Of a DNA stretch of 64,000 nt, positions 1-9,065 are shown piece after piece. Made by a program: the position numbers and the translations under genes. This DNA is from Nitrospirillum sp034427435 (lineage in GTDB: Bacteria; Pseudomonadota; Alphaproteobacteria; Azospirillales; Azospirillaceae): NCBI RefSeq assembly GCF_034427435.1, contig NZ_JAXQNP010000003.1, positions 1,240,001 through 1,304,000 of the forward strand. Direction: 5' to 3'. The notes under the pieces were generated by a model. It made no database searches. It saw nothing but the letters and a program-made list of their open reading frames with translations, and was not told where the DNA came from. Numbering within the stretch: position 1 is the first letter of the stretch; each line of letters opens with the position of its first letter.

Positions 1-158
1 CGCGCTGGCTGGGTGGCTTCGTCTATCGCATCCAGATGGACCCGCTGGTCTTCGCCCTGGCCGGCTTCGCCGCCCTGCTCATCGCCTGGGTGACGGTGGC
101 GGGCCATGCCGCCCGGGTGGCGGCGGCCAAGCCGGTCCAGGCGCTACGCCACGAGTGA
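1..158 (+). CDS. ABC transporter permease (MacB/FtsX type), C-terminal fragment cut by window edge
   Basis: Only the last 51 codons are present, read from position 3 to the TGA at 156-158. They encode the last membrane helix and the short cytoplasmic tail typical of FtsX-type permeases, ending VQALRHE. The stretch aligns without gaps, at an offset of 2475 bp, with the end of the complete permease that follows, including a run of over 40 identical bases. The two genes are therefore tandem duplicates. The stop is 24 bp before the next start, so both are probably co-transcribed. The 5' part lies outside the window. Confidence 0.85.
   Translation, partial: RWLGGFVYRIQMDPLVFALAGFAALLIAWVTVAGHAARVAAAKPVQALRHE
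1..158 (+). repeat. Tandem paralogous repeat unit (matches 2476-2633)
   Basis: The first 158 bp match 2476-2633 base for base over long stretches with no gaps, the longest identical run being within about 13-56 versus 2488-2531. This reflects tandem duplication of the permease gene, possibly kept similar by gene conversion. Confidence 0.8.
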
Positions 159-182
159 TCGCTGGAAAGGAGGGGGGCGCCG

Positions 183-2633
183 ATGCTGATGAACCACCTG
201 CGGGTCGCGGTGCGCGTGCTGATACGCCAGCGGCTCTACACCGCCCTCAACATCACGGGTTTGGCCTTGGGCATCGCCACGACGGCCATGATCGGCCTCT
301 TCGTCTGGCATGAGATGCACTTCGATGGCTTTTACGGCGACGCCGGCCGCATTTTCCGCGTACTCCCCACCCAGTACCTGCCCGGCCATGCGACCAGCCG
401 CATGACGGTGACGGCCAAGCCCCTGGGCCCCGTCCTCGCGGCGGACCTGCCGGAGGTGGAGGCCATGGTGCGGGTGGCGCGCCACGCCGTGGTGTTGCGC
501 GACAAGGGCACGCCGGTGGAGGACCGAATTGCGCTGGTGGATGCGCCCTTCTTCCGCCTGTTCGACTTTCCCTTCCTGGCGGGCGATCCCCGAACGGCCC
601 TGGCGGGGCCGGGCACCGTGGTCCTGACGGAGGGGCAGGCCCGCCGCTATTTCGGCACGACGGAGGCTTTGGGCCTGACCTTGACCCTGACGTCGGGCGC
701 CGGGTTGGTGGTGACGGGCGTGGTGCGGGATCTGCCGTCCAACACCCTGTTCAGCCGCGACACGCCCGTCCAGATTTGGACCAACATCGCCACCAAGTTC
801 CAGGACGGCTGGGACCCCCTGTTCGCCGCCAAGGATACCCGGTGGCGGGATGAGTTCCTTCAAACTTTCGTGATGCTGCGGCCGGGTGTCAGCCCGGCGA
901 CCCTGGCGCCGCGCTTCCCGGCCTTGCTGGCGGCCTACCGCGAAGGCATGGAGGTCGTGGCCCCGGGCCTGGTGGAAACCCTGGAACTGCAGCCGCTGAC
1001 GGCCATGCACACCGAGCCGATGGAGGACAGGGGCATTTCCCCGGCCACGCTGACGGGGTTCGTGGGCATCGCCGGCCTGGTGCTGGCCATCGCCGTCGTC
1101 AATTTCGTGAACCTGTCGACGGCGCGCTCTTCTTTGAGGGCGCGCGAGGTTGCCATCCGCAAGACCTTGGGTGGCCGGCGCGGTCAACTGGTGGCGCAGT
1201 TCCTGCTGGAATCGATGCTGCTGGCCCTGGTGGCCGGCCTGTTGGGGCTGGTGCTGGTGGAACTGGCCATGCCGCGTTTCCTGCGCCTTCTGGACCTGCG
1301 GCTGGATGCGGGCTTCCTGTCCGGTACCTGGCTGGTCGCGGCCATTTCGCCGTTGGTGCTGGTTGTCGGTCTGGTGGGTGGCCTCTATCCTGCTTACGAC
1401 CTGTCGCGGCCCCGGCCCACCGACCTGCTTCGGGCTCGCCGGGCGGGCGGCGGCGGGCGGCTGCGCGCCGCCCTGGTCATGCTGCAATTCACGGTGGCCA
1501 TCGTGTTGGGTATCGCTACCGTCGTCATCGGCCAACAGACCCGCTATGCCAGTACGCAGAACCTTGGCTTTCGGGCGGAGGGGGCGGTGGTGCTGCGCGG
1601 ACTGGACCGACCGGCGGGACTGGCTGGCATCGACACATTGCGCGACGCGCTGCGACGGATCCCGGGCATCGCCGCTGTCGGTGCCGCCGCCAACGTTCCC
1701 AGCGACCGCAGCGAATGGACCAACAACTACCGCCTGCCGGAGGCGCCGGCGGGCGCGCCCGACCTGCTGATCCGTACTGAGCAGGTGGACGCGGATTATC
1801 TGCAGGCCCTGGGCGTGCCCTTGCGGGCGGGACGCCTGTTCGACCCGGCGCGGCCTGGCGACATCACCAGCCACGCCGCCCTGCGGGCGGGTGGCGGCGG
1901 CGTCACCATTCCCGTCGTGCTGTCGGGCACGGCGGTACGGCGCCTGGGCTTGGCCACACCGGAACAGGCGGTGGGACGGACGGTGATGTATGGCGGCGGC
2001 ACCGCGCTGACCATCATCGGCGTGGTGGACGACGTGCAGTTCGACAGCGCCCATTCCGGTTTCGAGCCCACGATTTACCTCGCCATGCATGACGACCGCT
2101 CCGTCCTGCTGGTGCGCCTGTCGCCCACGGCCGACGGCGCCACCCTGGCCGCCATTGATGATACCTGGCGCCGGCTGTTCCCGGACCTGCCGCTGACGCG
2201 GGAATTCCTGGATGATCACATCCGGCAGGTCTACGCCGACGAGGCGCGGCAGGGGGATCTTCTGGCCCTGTTCTCCTGCCTGGCCATCCTGATCGCCTGC
2301 CTGGGCCTGTTCGGTCTGGCGGCGTTCATGGCGGAACGGCGCACCAAGGAGATCGGCTTGCGCAAGGTGCTGGGCGCCGGTGTGGCCGACATCGTGCGCC
2401 TGCTGGTTTGGCAATTCAGCAAGCCGGTACTGGTGGCCAACCTGATCGCCTGGCCTGTCGCCTGGGTCCTGATGGGCCGCTGGCTGGGCGGCTTCGTCTA
2501 TCGCATCCAGATGGACCCGCTGGTCTTCGCGCTGGCCAGCCTTGGGGCCTTGCTGATCGCCTGGATCACGGTGGCGGGCCACGCCGCGCGGGTGGCGGCG
2601 GCCAAACCGGTGCAGGCGTTACGTTACGAGTGA
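183..2633 (+). CDS. ABC transporter permease, MacB/FtsX family (816 aa)
   Basis: Full-length permease of the two-module kind. A first helix (about residues 20-42) is followed by a periplasmic MacB_PCD-like domain (about 45-280) and FtsX helices at about 291-312, 340-365 and 383-403. A second unit starts at a helix near 428-450, with another periplasmic domain (about 455-690) and helices near 694-716, 750-768 and 780-800. The conserved cytoplasmic signature KEIGLRKVLGA follows the 694-716 helix. Such proteins work with a separate MacB-like ATPase as mechanotransmission transporters or exporters; none is encoded inside the window. The ATG at 183 is preceded by a strong purine-rich ribosome site at 168-178. 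It is a tandem paralogue of the truncated gene before it. Substrate unknown. Confidence 0.93.
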   Translation: MLMNHLRVAVRVLIRQRLYTALNITGLALGIATTAMIGLFVWHEMHFDGFYGDAGRIFRVLPTQYLPGHATSRMTVTAKPLGPVLAADLPEVEAMVRVARHAVVLRDKGTPVEDRIALVDAPFFRLFDFPFLAGDPRTALAGPGTVVLTEGQARRYFGTTEALGLTLTLTSGAGLVVTGVVRDLPSNTLFSRDTPVQIWTNIATKFQDGWDPLFAAKDTRWRDEFLQTFVMLRPGVSPATLAPRFPALLAAYREGMEVVAPGLVETLELQPLTAMHTEPMEDRGISPATLTGFVGIAGLVLAIAVVNFVNLSTARSSLRAREVAIRKTLGGRRGQLVAQFLLESMLLALVAGLLGLVLVELAMPRFLRLLDLRLDAGFLSGTWLVAAISPLVLVVGLVGGLYPAYDLSRPRPTDLLRARRAGGGGRLRAALVMLQFTVAIVLGIATVVIGQQTRYASTQNLGFRAEGAVVLRGLDRPAGLAGIDTLRDALRRIPGIAAVGAAANVPSDRSEWTNNYRLPEAPAGAPDLLIRTEQVDADYLQALGVPLRAGRLFDPARPGDITSHAALRAGGGGVTIPVVLSGTAVRRLGLATPEQAVGRTVMYGGGTALTIIGVVDDVQFDSAHSGFEPTIYLAMHDDRSVLLVRLSPTADGATLAAIDDTWRRLFPDLPLTREFLDDHIRQVYADEARQGDLLALFSCLAILIACLGLFGLAAFMAERRTKEIGLRKVLGAGVADIVRLLVWQFSKPVLVANLIAWPVAWVLMGRWLGGFVYRIQMDPLVFALASLGALLIAWITVAGHAARVAAAKPVQALRYE

Positions 2634-2732
2634 TCCCCCGGTACTTGCGCCAGTGCGACACCGTGCCGTTTGACCTCTTTGGGGACTCTTAACTCTATTG
2701 CCTTGAATCCCCATCAAGGACAGCGGTATCGC

Positions 2733-4052
2733 ATGGTCCGGGCCCTTATCTCGATGATTTTGCTTGGCGCCGTCCTCCTGGCCGCACCCGCGGAGGCGCA
2801 GGATCGCCGGGCGGTCGGCGAGCCCAGCCTGCCGGCACAGGTCTGCGCCACCCTGTCCCCGTCGACCGCCTCTGCGGAGGGCCGCTGGCCCGAGGAGACC
2901 GGGCGGCTGCAATCGGCGATCGACCATTGTTCCTCCGGCGGCGCCGTCCGCCTGGTTGCCGATGCCAAGGGCGGACGTTTCCTCAGCGGACCGCTCACCA
3001 TGAAGTCCGGTGTCACGCTGTGGATCGACCGGGGCGCCACGCTCAGCGCCGTCCCGGACCCCCGCGCCTATGACACCGGGGCGCGTCTCTGCGGCTCCAT
3101 CGCGGCGAAGGGGAACGGCTGCCTGCCCTTCATCACCTTCAAGGGGACGACCGGCGGCGGCATCGTCGGCGATGGCGAGATTGACGGCCTGGGGGGTGCG
3201 GTCATGGTCGGGCATGATGAGACGTGGTGGCAGATGGCCCGCCGCGCCGACAAGGAAGGCGGCAAGCAGAACAACCCCCGGCTGATCCAGGCGGATCGTG
3301 CCCGCGACCTGACCTTCTATCGCATCACCTTGCGTAACGCGGCCAACTTCCATGTGATGCTGAGCGAGGTCGAGGGCGCGACCTTCTGGGGTGTGAAAAT
3401 CGATACACCGGCCGACGCCCGCAACACCGACGGCATCGATCCCGCCGCGTCGCAGGACATCACCATCGCCCACAGCTCTATCCGCACCGGCGACGATAAT
3501 ATCGCGATCAAGGCCGGCAAGGGTGCCACCCGCCATGTCTCGATCCTGGACGACCATTTCTACTGGGGCCACGGCCTGTCGATCGGTAGCGAGACCAACG
3601 CGGGGGTCAGCGACATCCTGGTCCGCAATGTGACGCTCGACGGGACCACCTCGGGCCTGCGGATCAAGAGCGATGTCAGCCGCGGCGGCCTGGTCACCCG
3701 AGTGCGCTATGAGGATGTGTGCCTGCGCGACAATCAAAAGCCGATTGATTTCGACACCCGCTATGACGCCAGCGCCCGGGGCCTGTCGATCCCCGTCTAT
3801 GAGGCGATCAGCCTGCACGATGTGACGGGGGCGGACGGCAGGCTGATCCTGCGCGGCCATGACCCCGACCATCGCCTCACGGTCCAGTTTGACGGGGTGC
3901 GGTTTGGGCAGGGCGCGACCTGGCAGGTCGAAAATGCGGAACTGTTCGCCGGGGCGGGCGGGGTCTCCCCCACGCCGCCCGGCCTTACCCTGACACCGGC
4001 GGCGGGCCCTGCCCCCGATTGCGCGGGACGCTGGGCGCCCTTTCCGGAATAA
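2733..4052 (+). CDS. Secreted glycoside hydrolase family 28 (polygalacturonase-like)
   Basis: A signal peptide starts at the ATG at 2733 (MVRALISMILLGAVLLAAPA, ending AEAQ), which is why I prefer it to the in-frame upstream start at 2670; AAGGA lies at 2715-2719. The mature protein is a right-handed beta-helix enzyme. The GH28 motifs are in order: NTDGIDP near residue 231, GDDNIAIKAG near 253, GHG near 279 and RIK near 310. These supply the catalytic aspartates, the histidine and the substrate-binding Arg/Lys. GH28 enzymes hydrolyse alpha-1,4-galacturonan or related pectic bonds, here in the periplasm or outside the cell. The 439-residue length is normal. It stands alone after the permeases, with no other pectin gene nearby. 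Pectin-type activity is family knowledge; the exact substrate is unknown. Confidence 0.92.
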   Translation: MVRALISMILLGAVLLAAPAEAQDRRAVGEPSLPAQVCATLSPSTASAEGRWPEETGRLQSAIDHCSSGGAVRLVADAKGGRFLSGPLTMKSGVTLWIDRGATLSAVPDPRAYDTGARLCGSIAAKGNGCLPFITFKGTTGGGIVGDGEIDGLGGAVMVGHDETWWQMARRADKEGGKQNNPRLIQADRARDLTFYRITLRNAANFHVMLSEVEGATFWGVKIDTPADARNTDGIDPAASQDITIAHSSIRTGDDNIAIKAGKGATRHVSILDDHFYWGHGLSIGSETNAGVSDILVRNVTLDGTTSGLRIKSDVSRGGLVTRVRYEDVCLRDNQKPIDFDTRYDASARGLSIPVYEAISLHDVTGADGRLILRGHDPDHRLTVQFDGVRFGQGATWQVENAELFAGAGGVSPTPPGLTLTPAAGPAPDCAGRWAPFPE

Positions 4053-4179
4053 GCGCTCTGGTTCCTCTGCTGGGCCCGCTGCCGGGGTCTTGCCTGCGGG
4101 GTGGCGCCGGGCATCCCTGGGTGAATCTCTCGACGGATCAATTCCGGTTAAGGCTGTGCGGGGGAATGACGTGAGTCGG

Positions 4180-4223
4180 TTGACATCTAAAAGTTGACAT
4201 ATCCCTCAAATAATCGATTATAG
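4180..4223 (+). promoter_or_regulatory. Candidate sigma-70-type promoter for the desaturase gene
   Basis: Two TTGACA hexamers occur 14 bp apart at 4180-4185 and 4194-4199. The second is followed after 18 bp by TTATAG at 4218-4223, in an A+T-rich stretch about 50 bp ahead of the desaturase start. The -35 is perfect and the -10 is weak. Confidence 0.4.
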
Positions 4224-4274
4224 GTGAATACTCTCCTGCGGTTTTTGCGCCAGCCATAGAAAAAGGGGGCATCT

Positions 4275-5114
4275 GTGGCAAATCTTCCGAAAGATTTCGT
4301 GGAACGTAATGCTTGGCGAGGCGCTTTAGCGATCATTCGGGATTGGGGCGCCATAATTGCCATCGCCGTCACTAGCTATACCATTGGTGGTCCCATTGTC
4401 TATTTGATTGCTGTCTGGTTGATCGGTGCATTTCAGTTCGCGCTAACTGAGGCATTATTGCATGAGGCATCCCATTATAATCTTTTCCCACAGAAAAAAT
4501 GGAATGACAGGGCCGAGATATTACTAGGCCTTCCATTTTTCCGGACCGTGAAACAGTTCCGTATCGAGCACCGTTTGCATCACGCTAAGCTAGGTCAGCC
4601 TGACGATCCAATTATCGTGGATTATAAGGCTCATGGATTGTTGAATGGTCCAATAAACTTAACATGGATTTGGTTTATTAAGCCGTTTATCGGGTATGCT
4701 GGCTACTATTACTGTCGTGCATTGTCGCTTAGTCCAAGGAAAGAGGGATTAAAGATATTAACTTTCTGGACAATAGTGCTATTCATTGTATTTGAGGTTG
4801 GAATTTTTAAGCTTATTTTGCTGTATTGGATAATTCCATTCTTTTGGTGTTGTATGAGCTTCTTGTATTGGTCGGAGATTACCGATCATTATCTGGCCAA
4901 AAATGGAACGAGGTCGAATTTGAGCCCGGTTAAGAATTTTCTGCACCATAATAATGGATATCACTATATACATCATAAGTATGCAAATATTCCCTGGTAC
5001 CGCTTGCCGGACGCGGCTCGCTCCATTGCGCCGGACGGTGGTGAAGTTTGCTATAGTTTCCTTGATACATACAAATGTCTGCGTCGTGCGGCATCATTCA
5101 TTCAAATTCAATAA
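4275..5114 (+). CDS. Fatty acid desaturase family membrane di-iron protein (279 aa), low G+C
   Basis: Starts at GTG 4275 behind AAAAAGGGGG (4260-4269). Three histidine clusters of the membrane-bound desaturase/hydroxylase superfamily are present: HEASH near residue 63, HRLHH near 99-103 and HYIHH near 230-234. Hydrophobic segments at about 25-60, 150-165 and 175-200 fit the two-hairpin fold. These enzymes use two irons and O2 to desaturate or hydroxylate an acyl or lipid chain in the membrane. The gene is far more A+T-rich (about 43% G+C by eye) than genes outside the island and uses many AT-ending codons, a sign of recent transfer. It converges on the Rieske oxygenase gene with a 17-bp gap. 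Whether it acts with that operon is inference; the substrate is not evident. Confidence 0.88.
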   Translation: MANLPKDFVERNAWRGALAIIRDWGAIIAIAVTSYTIGGPIVYLIAVWLIGAFQFALTEALLHEASHYNLFPQKKWNDRAEILLGLPFFRTVKQFRIEHRLHHAKLGQPDDPIIVDYKAHGLLNGPINLTWIWFIKPFIGYAGYYYCRALSLSPRKEGLKILTFWTIVLFIVFEVGIFKLILLYWIIPFFWCCMSFLYWSEITDHYLAKNGTRSNLSPVKNFLHHNNGYHYIHHKYANIPWYRLPDAARSIAPDGGEVCYSFLDTYKCLRRAASFIQIQ

Positions 5115-5131
5115 TGAGGATTTGGGGTCTT

Positions 5132-6238
5132 TCAGTCACGCCGCAGGTATGGTGCAACAGAATTTACCAGTCCGCTGTGGAATATTCTAACGCTGTCTTC
5201 CATCGTGGGGTGGTATGTGGCGTGGCCAATAGTGTTGGCCGGATTGCGCGTGGCCAGCACTGCCCTGCCGCGATGCAGTGATTCATGAGCTTTGTCATCT
5301 TGCCACTGGTTTTCATGATAAGCGGCACGCGTCAGCGCCGGAAATTCGGGCACGCGCTCCAAAGCCTTCGGATCATAATAGAATTCCCTGATCATCAGCG
5401 TGATCTCGGCAGAATTTGGGATGTACGTGGTGACAACAAAGGTAAATGGAAACCACTCCATGAACACATTAGGAGAATAAAGGCAGATAAGGGCGGCAAA
5501 GTCTGGAAACTTCCCATCATTGGTTTTGATAATCGCCTGTTGCCATTGTTCGAACGCCACGGAATCCGGATTATGATGAAAGTCTGGATGAGGTTTCATT
5601 TCTTGCCACATGAGATGTGGTGAGTCGAAAGCGCCATCGTTGGCGTACCAGGAACCCTGCGCCACGAAACGGCTTAAGCCAGGGTGGATGAAGGGGGCGT
5701 GATAGTTTTCAAGATAGACCTCAACCGGAATCTTCCAATTAACCGGCTGTTCCTCTTCATCACAATCCACGAACCTATAGTGACTGACGTCCAATTCCGG
5801 CCTTTGCGATAGGGATGCCAGGTCCGCTTCGACATTCCGGTTGCCGGCGAACAAGATGCCGTTCCAATTATAGACGGGCCGGGATGCAAGGCTGACGCAA
5901 GGCTTCTCCTTGTAAAGCGGTGCACCGATCAACTGGCCTTGCAAGTCGTATGTCCAGCGATGCATGGGGCACACCAAAGCCCGGGCAACCCCTTGGCCCC
6001 GCAGAATTTCATGTCCCCGATGGGCGCAGATATTATCCATGAGGCGCAACTGTCCGTTGGACCGGACCAGGGCATGGGTATGACGGCGCTGCGCCACGGT
6101 CAGAAAGCCGCCATCGGCGGTGACTCGTGACACGCAGCCCACGTAATCGGGTGCTGCGGCGAAAACGCTGTTTTGCTCCGCCTTCAGGACACGGGGATCC
6201 ACATACCAGGATGCGGGAAGGACGGTATCGTCGGGCAT
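5132..6238 (-). CDS. Rieske [2Fe-2S] aromatic-ring-hydroxylating-type oxygenase (368 aa)
   Basis: The Rieske cluster ligands are in CAHRGHE (C71, H73) and CPMH (C90, H93). The catalytic-domain iron motif ENYHAPFIH follows, with H180 and H185. This is the alpha-subunit architecture of Rieske non-haem iron oxygenases, which hydroxylate, demethylate or otherwise oxidise a substrate using electrons from a reductase or ferredoxin. None of those partners is encoded nearby. Start ATG at 6238 has AGGGAAAA just upstream. It is the last gene of a minus-strand operon, 15 bp after the decarboxylase gene. G+C is lower than in the flanks. The closest classes (choline/carnitine-type or ring hydroxylases) cannot be separated by eye; substrate unknown. 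Confidence 0.9.
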   Translation of the reverse strand: MPDDTVLPASWYVDPRVLKAEQNSVFAAAPDYVGCVSRVTADGGFLTVAQRRHTHALVRSNGQLRLMDNICAHRGHEILRGQGVARALVCPMHRWTYDLQGQLIGAPLYKEKPCVSLASRPVYNWNGILFAGNRNVEADLASLSQRPELDVSHYRFVDCDEEEQPVNWKIPVEVYLENYHAPFIHPGLSRFVAQGSWYANDGAFDSPHLMWQEMKPHPDFHHNPDSVAFEQWQQAIIKTNDGKFPDFAALICLYSPNVFMEWFPFTFVVTTYIPNSAEITLMIREFYYDPKALERVPEFPALTRAAYHENQWQDDKAHESLHRGRAVLATRNPANTIGHATYHPTMEDSVRIFHSGLVNSVAPYLRRD

Positions 6239-6253
6239 TTCGGCTTTTCCCTG

Positions 6254-7753
6254 TTACCGCGTGGTTGTGGGCTCCAGAACCGTGATGGTTTTCAAGGTGG
6301 GGTCCTGGGCGTAGATGACGGTGGGACGCGCCACCAGTTCGCGGCAGCGGGCGATGATGTAATCAGTCACAACCTCGCCGGAGCATATCAATGGGATTCC
6401 CGGCGGATACATGCTGATGGTTTCCCCGCAGACACTGCCTAAGGCCGCCTCCAGCGCCACGCGGCGGCGAGGTCTCATGAATGCCTCCCGCGGGGCCAGG
6501 GCTATGGTCGGCGCTGGAAAGACATGCTCCCGGTCGTCCGTGGGCAGCACCGGGCCGCGACAGTCCCGCGCCATGTGGCGCAGGGCGTTCGCCAGGCGCG
6601 CATGGGCCTCTGGGGTATCGGAAGGATCAAGGAGGCAGACGATGTTGCGCCCATCGCAGAACTCATCGTAAAGGCCGTACTTGTTCAGCAGCAGCCGCTC
6701 GCAGGCATGGCCATCAAGGCCTAGGCCCGAAACGTCGATGGTCAACCGTAAGGGGTCGCGGAAGCAGCCGGCCAGGGCGGGGTGTTCGGCGGTTTCCAAG
6801 GGCCGTAAGCCGTCGATGCGGGCCAGCACCGCATGAAGGCGGGCGGAAGCCAGGAATGCCTGGGTGAATAGGGCGCTCCCGTTTCGAGCCATATGCCGCC
6901 GCGCCAGGTCCAGGCTGGCCATCAGAATGTAGTTGGAACTGGTGCTGCTGAGCAGGTTGATGGCGGCACGGACCCTCTCCGGATCCAGTAGGGTTTCCTT
7001 CCCCAGCAGCAATTGAGCGGTACCGACGAGCGACCCCAATGTCTTGTGTGGGCTTTGAACCGCCGCGTCTGCGCCTGCTGATAAGGCGGTGGGGATCGCC
7101 GCGTGGCCGTAGAACATGAGATGGGCGCCATGCGCCTCGTCGACCAGCAGCGGAATGCCCCGTGCGTGACACAGCTTGGCTATGGCATGCAGGGGACGGC
7201 CCAGGCCATAGTAGGTAGGATAGGTCAACAGCACGGCGCGTGCGTCCGGGTTGTCCATCAGACAAGTCTCGATATCGCTGTCCGTAGGCGGTATCGGCCC
7301 GGCCGCTTCCAGCCAGCGCTGCGGCAGATAAACCGGAACCGCGCCGCTAAGGGTCAGGGCCGCCAGGGTTGAGACATGGACCTGACGCGGTAGGATGATC
7401 TTGTCACCATGGTTCAGCGCCGCCAGTATCATGGCCTGCACGCCGATGGTCGCGCCATTGACCAGGAAGAAGCAGGCGCCGCCACCCATCAACTCCGCCG
7501 CCAACGCCTGCGCGTCGGCCAGACAGCCCGAAGGGTGGAACACGGAGTCCAGCGTATCCATGGAGGGCAGGTCGCAGGCCAGACCAACGGGCGTCAACAA
7601 TTGCTCCAAGCCCGGCAGCGCATGCGTTCCACGGTGGGCGGGTGTATGGAACGGCTGGATGCCTCGGGCGGAGTACTGCGTCAGCGCGTCGAAAAGGGGC
7701 GCCCGATCGTGCCTTTCGGCGACCTTACCGAACTGAGGGTTGTGCACCGCCAT
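6254..7753 (-). CDS. Orn/Lys/Arg decarboxylase-type PLP enzyme, fold type I (499 aa)
   Basis: Matches the short, YaaO/cyanobacterial-type Orn/Lys/Arg decarboxylases. An N-terminal FHTPAHRGTHALPG segment is followed by the cofactor-binding region with VDEAHGAHL and the Schiff-base lysine in SPHKTLGSL (about residue 234). The C-terminal small domain begins near residue 370. It should decarboxylate a basic amino acid, or a relative, in the cytoplasm. I start it at ATG 7753 because the longer frame would run 76 bp into the preceding gene. The ATG lies one base after that gene's TGA (7755-7757), so translational coupling is likely. Being between a DUF3326 gene and a Rieske oxygenase, it looks like part of a small-molecule pathway rather than acid resistance (inference). 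Confidence 0.88.
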   Translation of the reverse strand: MAVHNPQFGKVAERHDRAPLFDALTQYSARGIQPFHTPAHRGTHALPGLEQLLTPVGLACDLPSMDTLDSVFHPSGCLADAQALAAELMGGGACFFLVNGATIGVQAMILAALNHGDKIILPRQVHVSTLAALTLSGAVPVYLPQRWLEAAGPIPPTDSDIETCLMDNPDARAVLLTYPTYYGLGRPLHAIAKLCHARGIPLLVDEAHGAHLMFYGHAAIPTALSAGADAAVQSPHKTLGSLVGTAQLLLGKETLLDPERVRAAINLLSSTSSNYILMASLDLARRHMARNGSALFTQAFLASARLHAVLARIDGLRPLETAEHPALAGCFRDPLRLTIDVSGLGLDGHACERLLLNKYGLYDEFCDGRNIVCLLDPSDTPEAHARLANALRHMARDCRGPVLPTDDREHVFPAPTIALAPREAFMRPRRRVALEAALGSVCGETISMYPPGIPLICSGEVVTDYIIARCRELVARPTVIYAQDPTLKTITVLEPTTTR

Positions 7754-7754
7754 G

Positions 7755-9065
7755 TCAATAAATGGAGACGGGCGTGGGGTCGAGCGGCCGGCGGACCGCG
7801 TTGGGGTTGAGGCCGGCCTTGAAGGCCGCAATCAAGCCCGCAGCCTCCAGGTAACTGCGGACGACATGAAGCTGTCCCGCCGCGAAAGGTAGGCGATGAA
7901 GATCGTTTTGCATCATGTTGCGGTTTTCCGCGACGGCGATCACTGGAATCCCTTGTGCCGCGGCCGCGATGACGGGCAGACCCACCGCTCCCGCCGGCAC
8001 CACCAGGCAAGAGACGTCCTCGACATTGATGACGGACGGGTCATAGACGAGGTCTGGGTTCAGGACCACCGCGGGCGCCCGATGCAGGCCCTTCATGAGG
8101 CAGTACATGAAACTGGTTGAAATCGCTTCCCCAGCTTTACGCGGGTCGATCCTTCCGTAATCCTGGGTGCGTAAAGACAAATCTTCCAAGGTGGGGGCGT
8201 GCGCCGACTGTAACCCGGTCAATGTGGACACTGCGTGGGTGAAAACCGCTTCGGCGCCGCCCCAGGGATTGGGGCCGCCGTCCTGGAAATAGCTTGCATA
8301 CATCGCGCTGCTGTCCGCGGAAGGGACAATGCGGGTTGAGAGCGCAATGGCATCGTGGCTGCCCCGCTCTCGCTCAATGACGGATAACAATCGTTCCAGT
8401 CCTTGCAGCCGCCCCATCGCCCGTCCCGAAGGCGCGCGCTCCATATGGACGGAAAGGCCGTCGCTCAGCACCACGACCTTGGCATTGGCGATGCCAAGGG
8501 TGGCGCGGGCCGCGCTGACGGTGTTGACGACCTGGTCCACGGCCCAGGGCCCGTCCTCGCGTTGTTCCGTCACCACCAGTATGCGATTGCTACGGACATG
8601 GCGCAGGCCGGCCGACCCCATCAACAAACGGCAGATCAGGCTGCCCTCGACATAGAGGCAATTGTCGGTCTGTTCATTGATGTCCGATGCGTTGACGACA
8701 TTGGGATGGACAATCAAATGATCGCACACCGACGCGAGCAGGCGGGCTGCTGGTGTCGCATCGCCGGCGTGGCCACCGATTTCGCAGTCTATACCCGTTG
8801 GCACCAGCATGACGGCGTTGAAGGCGTTCACCCGGGCAAAGCGCCGAGGGCGGAAATCAAAGATGGAGGGGAAGGGAGGCGTTGTCCCGCCTTCCACCGT
8901 GTCGACTTCACAGGACCAGCCATCGCCTGACATCCCGGTGATCGCCAGCCTCAACGGATGCACGCCAGGGGGGCATAAGCGCGTTATTTGGCGCCGAACG
9001 TGGTCTATTGTGTCCGATCCCGCTGGGACGGGCCTGATTATTCCCGCGATCGACGATATCTTCAT
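7755..9065 (-). CDS. DUF3326 domain-containing protein (436 aa), function unknown
   Basis: Residues about 85-150 carry the pattern I associate with DUF3326, a family best known from cyanobacteria: VPTGIDCEIGGHAGDATPAA, then HPNVVNASD and LYVEGSLICRLL. Further glycine-rich turns such as DGLSVHMERA and PAGAVGLPVIAA follow. No signal peptide or clear membrane segment is visible, so it is probably cytoplasmic. The first about 80 residues precede the recognised block and I cannot assign them. It is the first gene of the operon with the decarboxylase and the Rieske oxygenase. The ATG at 9065 follows GAGAGCGGA. No biochemical role is known to me; the tight linkage to the decarboxylase suggests a shared substrate or product. 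Recognition is by memory of the family and would need an HMM search. Confidence 0.8.
   Translation of the reverse strand: MKISSIAGIIRPVPAGSDTIDHVRRQITRLCPPGVHPLRLAITGMSGDGWSCEVDTVEGGTTPPFPSIFDFRPRRFARVNAFNAVMLVPTGIDCEIGGHAGDATPAARLLASVCDHLIVHPNVVNASDINEQTDNCLYVEGSLICRLLMGSAGLRHVRSNRILVVTEQREDGPWAVDQVVNTVSAARATLGIANAKVVVLSDGLSVHMERAPSGRAMGRLQGLERLLSVIERERGSHDAIALSTRIVPSADSSAMYASYFQDGGPNPWGGAEAVFTHAVSTLTGLQSAHAPTLEDLSLRTQDYGRIDPRKAGEAISTSFMYCLMKGLHRAPAVVLNPDLVYDPSVINVEDVSCLVVPAGAVGLPVIAAAAQGIPVIAVAENRNMMQNDLHRLPFAAGQLHVVRSYLEAAGLIAAFKAGLNPNAVRRPLDPTPVSIY

Noticed and set aside
144..2582. Very long antisense frame opposite the permease gene (812 codons)
   Set aside because: Products are Gln/His/Arg-rich with no domain, and the plus-strand permease has all family features. 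High-G+C coding DNA commonly leaves the antisense frame open.
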